This document shows positions 60,784 to 64,000 of a stretch of 64,000 nucleotides of DNA, piece by piece; position 1 is the stretch's first letter, and the number at the start of each line of letters is the position of its first letter. The translations under genes were made by a program, and so were the position numbers. Source of the stretch: Glandiceps talaboti (Eukaryota; Hemichordata; Enteropneusta; Spengelidae); the NCBI RefSeq assembly GCF_964340395.1, contig NC_135556.1, positions 26,750,562 through 26,814,561 of the forward strand. Reading direction: 5' to 3'. The notes below the pieces were generated by a model, which worked only from the letters and a program-made list of their open reading frames with translations, did not search any database and was not told where the DNA came from.

Positions 60784-61355
60784 CATGTGTATGGGGGGGG
60801 GGGGTTATGATGCCTACAAATGCCTGAATAAGGCCAGGCAATAACTGTTTTACAACACATCACATTCTCAGGCACTTAATCTTTCCATAGTCAAAGCATA
60901 TCCCTGATCCATTCTACATGAATAACCTTGGGAACATAGAATGCAAATAGTGACCCATATATGTAAATTGAGGTCATCAAGAGTCCATACCACATGATAC
61001 AATCTAAGCCAATCACTGAAAGGTATATGAACATGATGTGTTATAAAAGCCTGTAGGAGTGATTGAGACTCTTTGCACTGTATTTAATATTTATAGACAA
61101 GTCCAAATAGGACTAATAAACAAAATAACATTAGATTATTAGAATAATCCTAGTATTTGACTGAGAAAGACTTTCAAAATAATAACATATACATGTTACT
61201 TTGCTATTATGATTTCAGGCAGATTTTATCACAGATTGTTATGAACTGTACCAGAGATGACTTACCATTTGGATGAAACATTTTAGAAATAAATCTAACT
61301 GTAGGTGGTTTGTTAGGATATTCTTCTGTAAATTCTATCTGTAATTTAAAAGTAC
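56974..61355 (-). CDS. UBE2A: UBE2A/UBE2B (Rad6) ubiquitin-conjugating enzyme, last three exons
   Basis: Minus-strand exons 61355-61266, 58827-58739 and 57108-56974 encode [18 protein letters not shown], then the HPN motif, [20 protein letters not shown] with the active-site Cys, and [20 protein letters not shown] to a C-terminus WMDSSL. The match to human UBE2A/UBE2B is nearly complete over this span; the final residues differ (human WRDC). The first ~40 residues (MSTPARRRLM type) are not between 61356 and the window edge as far as I can see, so the gene continues to the right. Family role: E2 partner of RAD18 and RNF20/40 in PCNA and histone H2B ubiquitination. Invertebrates usually have one gene for both vertebrate copies. 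Confidence 0.95.
57316..57358 (+). repeat. (CA)n microsatellite
   Basis: About 21 CA units in the last UBE2A/B intron. Confidence 0.95.
60736..60806 (+). repeat. (GT)n run followed by poly-G
   Basis: About 25 GT units with one interruption, then gcatgtgtatg and a run of G. Confidence 0.9.
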
Positions 61356-62649
61356 CTACACACAAAAAAAATAACAAGACAAGGATATAAATACATTACA
61401 CCATGCACAAGCCAAGTTGAACACAAAATATGGAATATATACTCTAGTCGATCTATGTCACACCAACACTTGTATGATGTCATGACAATGGGTGTCTATG
61501 TTAGTGGTTCTAATTCTGCTGTGTTCAAAATATGAGTCAAAACGTTCAAAATTGCCATTATTTTCCTTTGATATTACTGGCACTGGTATAACTAAGTTAC
61601 TCTCCAATATTTTTCTTCATTCACCTGGAAAATAGTCAGGACCTAAGGGTTGTCAATACTCGTCTAGCAACTCATCACTTGTATTTTCCTTGACTTAACG
61701 AAGAAAAATATTGGGGAATAACATCTACCAGTAATTATTGTATTTGGGCAATAGGTTTAAAGGCCGAGTTAAGGTGTGAAAAAAAAGTCATCTGGCAAAG
61801 CTACAATAAAAGAATAGTCCTAAGTCATCCTCGTGTCGTTACTCACAAAAGATAAAACTCATTAGAGAACCTGGGATTGAAACTTTGCATTTTAAGAATA
61901 GAAATTTATGACTACCACAGCCATAAATGTGTACTTAAAGTCTGAGGAAGGGGTGTTTTTAAAAAGTTCACTATAGATTTTTCTACAAGTCTCCCCCAGT
62001 GAAAGTGGTTGTCACTGCACAGTAGTTTCTATAATGAAACCAGGAGGTCAAGGGTTATAATGGAAATATGAGATCATTGATAGGCAACTACTGTATCTCT
62101 CAGTGTACACATCCAGTTTGAACAAATCCCTTCCCTCCATATTAATCTTTGCCAAATTAACAAAGATGGTCAGCATACATTCTCGATGTTGGTGTGAGTG
62201 TAAATACAATCCAGGTTGTACCAAATACCAAATTCTTTTGGAGAAATGTGTTTGTAGTCTAATGAAATATCTGACAATATTACTATACACCAGTAATAGA
62301 CACTTTACTAGTCTAAGTACCTGTGTGCCCTTCAAGCCAATTTGATGCACACTGACGCACACAATTTCTAGTGACACACCAAAATTTGGTATTCCCCATC
62401 TCTTACTATGTGGTGATTCACAAGAAATGCCAGTTTTTCTCATTTTGACTCACAACAACAAAATTTGACTATCATTACAGGTCACACTGCTGAGTATTGT
62501 TGATTGTACTATGTGTTTTCAACAGGACTGCTAACACAGCATAGACTTCTTTTCATTATCGCTGAATTTTCAACTGTTTTTTTTAAAAAAATACCGCCAA
62601 TGGCATTGTAGCACAACTGTAGTTTTTAAAAATGTTTATCCATATGCTA

Positions 62650-63120
62650 GTCTATGTTGCTATGGGCGTGGTCTTGTTGCTAGGAAAATTTACATACATT
62701 TTTTGAATGTTTATTCAATTGTCTATTAAACCCTGTTGTTATCTTTGTGAAATACACCACCGTTTGGCTGTTGCTATGGGCGTGGTCATGGTTACTAGGG
62801 TATTTGCATACATTTTTTGAATGTTTATTCATCTGTCTTTCTATTCCTGTTGTTATCTTTGCAATATACGTGATTATTTGGCTGTTGTTATGGGCGTGGT
62901 CTTGTTGCTATGCAAATTTACATACATTTTTTGGATGTTTATTCAATTATCTATTAAACCCTATTGTTATCTTTGTGAAATACACCACCGTTTGGCTGTT
63001 GCTATGGGCGTGGTCATGGTTGCTAGGGTATTTGCATACATTTTTTGAATGTTTACTCACTTGCTTACCAGATGATGTTGTTATTTGACCAAAATATACT
63101 GCCATTTGGTTGTTGCTAAA
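62650..63120 (+). repeat. ~114-bp tandem repeat, 4-5 copies
   Basis: gttgctatgggcgtggtc recurs at about 62657, 62771, 62884, 62999 and, degenerate, 63107. Copies share a tttgcatacattttttgaat block. Related text occurs at 27225-27365. Confidence 0.9.
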
Positions 63121-63790
63121 GGGTGTGGTCATGGTTGCTAGGGCCAATTTTGTCAAAATGTTTTTAAGAAAATCTGCAGAATAACAGTTTCAGAAACATC
63201 TTGCCAAGTTTCAGACTAATTGACCAAGTACTTTTTGAGATATAAGTTTTTGACCAAAAATGAACATTTTTACACCTAATTTGCATATCACTCATGGAAT
63301 CATGGTATGCTTAATATTTCTTCGTCCATACATCCCTAGATACATTCCCATTAAATTTCAGCCCAATCTGCTCAGTAGTTTTAGAATTAAAGATTTTTAA
63401 CCAAAAAGACACATTTTTAGCCCTAATTTGCATATCACTGATGGAATCATCCCGTCATGAACAAATCTTACTTTACACCCCCTTAAGAATGTTCCCACCA
63501 AATTTCACACCAATCTGCCCAGTAGTTTCCGAGTTTAAGTTTTTTGACCAAAAATCACATTTTTTGACCCAAATCACACACCTGTGATGCGATCATTTTG
63601 ATTTGAACAATTTCCCAACTAGACACCCAAAGTAATGGACCCACCAAATATCGTGGCAATCGGTTCAGCGGTTTTTGACTTTAAGTTGTTTACACACACA
63701 CACACACACACACACATCCACACACACAGACAGACAGACGCCGGGCGATCCCTATAGCACTACTGAACAAGTTCAGTTGTGCTAAAAAAC
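63121..63790 (+). mobile_element. Interspersed element tail with (CA)n and terminal hairpin
   Basis: Repeated phrases (gaccaaaaa, catttttagccctaatttgc, ccaccaaat) lead to a (CA)n/(CAGA)n tract and then ccgggcgatccctatagcac. The last 30 bases, 63755-63784, form a hairpin with 14-base arms, one mismatch and an AA loop. This layout suggests the 3' end of a retroposon or a nonautonomous element; the family is not identified. Confidence 0.55.
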
Positions 63791-64000
63791 TCATTCGCTT
63801 CATAGTATTACTGGTTTTGTACTACAACCCCACAGTATCAAAATAAGAGAAATACACCGTATTATTGGAGCTGAATAACAGCCAGCTAAGGGAATTTTCA
63901 GAGTAAGCAAGAACAAAGATGTTCTACACTTCAAGAAATTCACCTCCCTGACCTGAGATTGCTTAAACATATAACTGAATTAGTCTCTTGATAATTTTGA

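Noticed and set aside
61356-64000. Search for the first UBE2A/B exons
   Set aside because: I looked for minus-strand codons of the MSTPARRRLM and MVWNAVIFGPEG blocks and did not find them, so they probably lie beyond the window.

Overview
This is intron-rich eukaryotic DNA from an animal. All six protein-coding loci I could identify are spliced genes with clear vertebrate counterparts. Introns carry GT/AG junctions, the sequence is AT-rich, and it is crowded with microsatellites, minisatellites and inverted-repeat (MITE-like) elements. I think a marine invertebrate most likely, possibly a deuterostome such as an amphioxus, hemichordate or echinoderm, but nothing here proves the lineage. Exon boundaries were placed by hand from splice consensus, reading phase and remembered family sequences.

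Layout. (1) 1-4804 (+): the 3' exons of a CRAMP1 (Cramped) homologue, whose introns hold a 39-bp minisatellite and tandem copies of exon edges; its long 3' flank holds a 69-bp minisatellite. (2) 11209-13960 (-): TXNDC9 (PhLP3), complete. (3) 14243-19742 (+): an iduronate-2-sulfatase-like gene, IDS copy 1, head-to-head with TXNDC9. (4) 20385-23925: a repeat-filled spacer with a broken third IDS fragment joined to a 48-bp minisatellite. (5) 24279-33568 (-): IDS copy 2, tail-to-tail with copy 1 and with the same exon plan; its first intron holds a 1.7-kb array of 55-bp repeats. (6) 32100-35300: foldback elements, one with 91-bp perfect arms, a LINE scrap and a 349-bp palindrome. (7) 37679-40718 (-): SLC25A43 mitochondrial carrier, complete. 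(8) 41122-51459 (+): UFSP2, the UFM1 protease, complete in 14 coding exons, head-to-head with SLC25A43. (9) 51460-56970: intergenic DNA with a LINE fragment and a G-rich 92-bp array. (10) 56974-61355 (-): the last three coding exons of a UBE2A/UBE2B (Rad6) gene that continues past the right edge. (11) 62640-63790: a dispersed repeat with 114-bp tandem units and a hairpin-bearing tail.

Functions are ordinary housekeeping ones: chromatin (CRAMP1), chaperone cofactor (TXNDC9), lysosomal glycosaminoglycan breakdown (two IDS copies), mitochondrial transport (SLC25A43), UFM1 processing (UFSP2) and ubiquitin conjugation (UBE2A/B). They are not one pathway. The most distinctive features are an inverted IDS pair with a relic between them, and tandem duplications that cross intron-exon boundaries and so multiply splice acceptors or donors in CRAMP1 and UFSP2. 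I found no CRISPR array, rRNA, tRNA or virus-like element.
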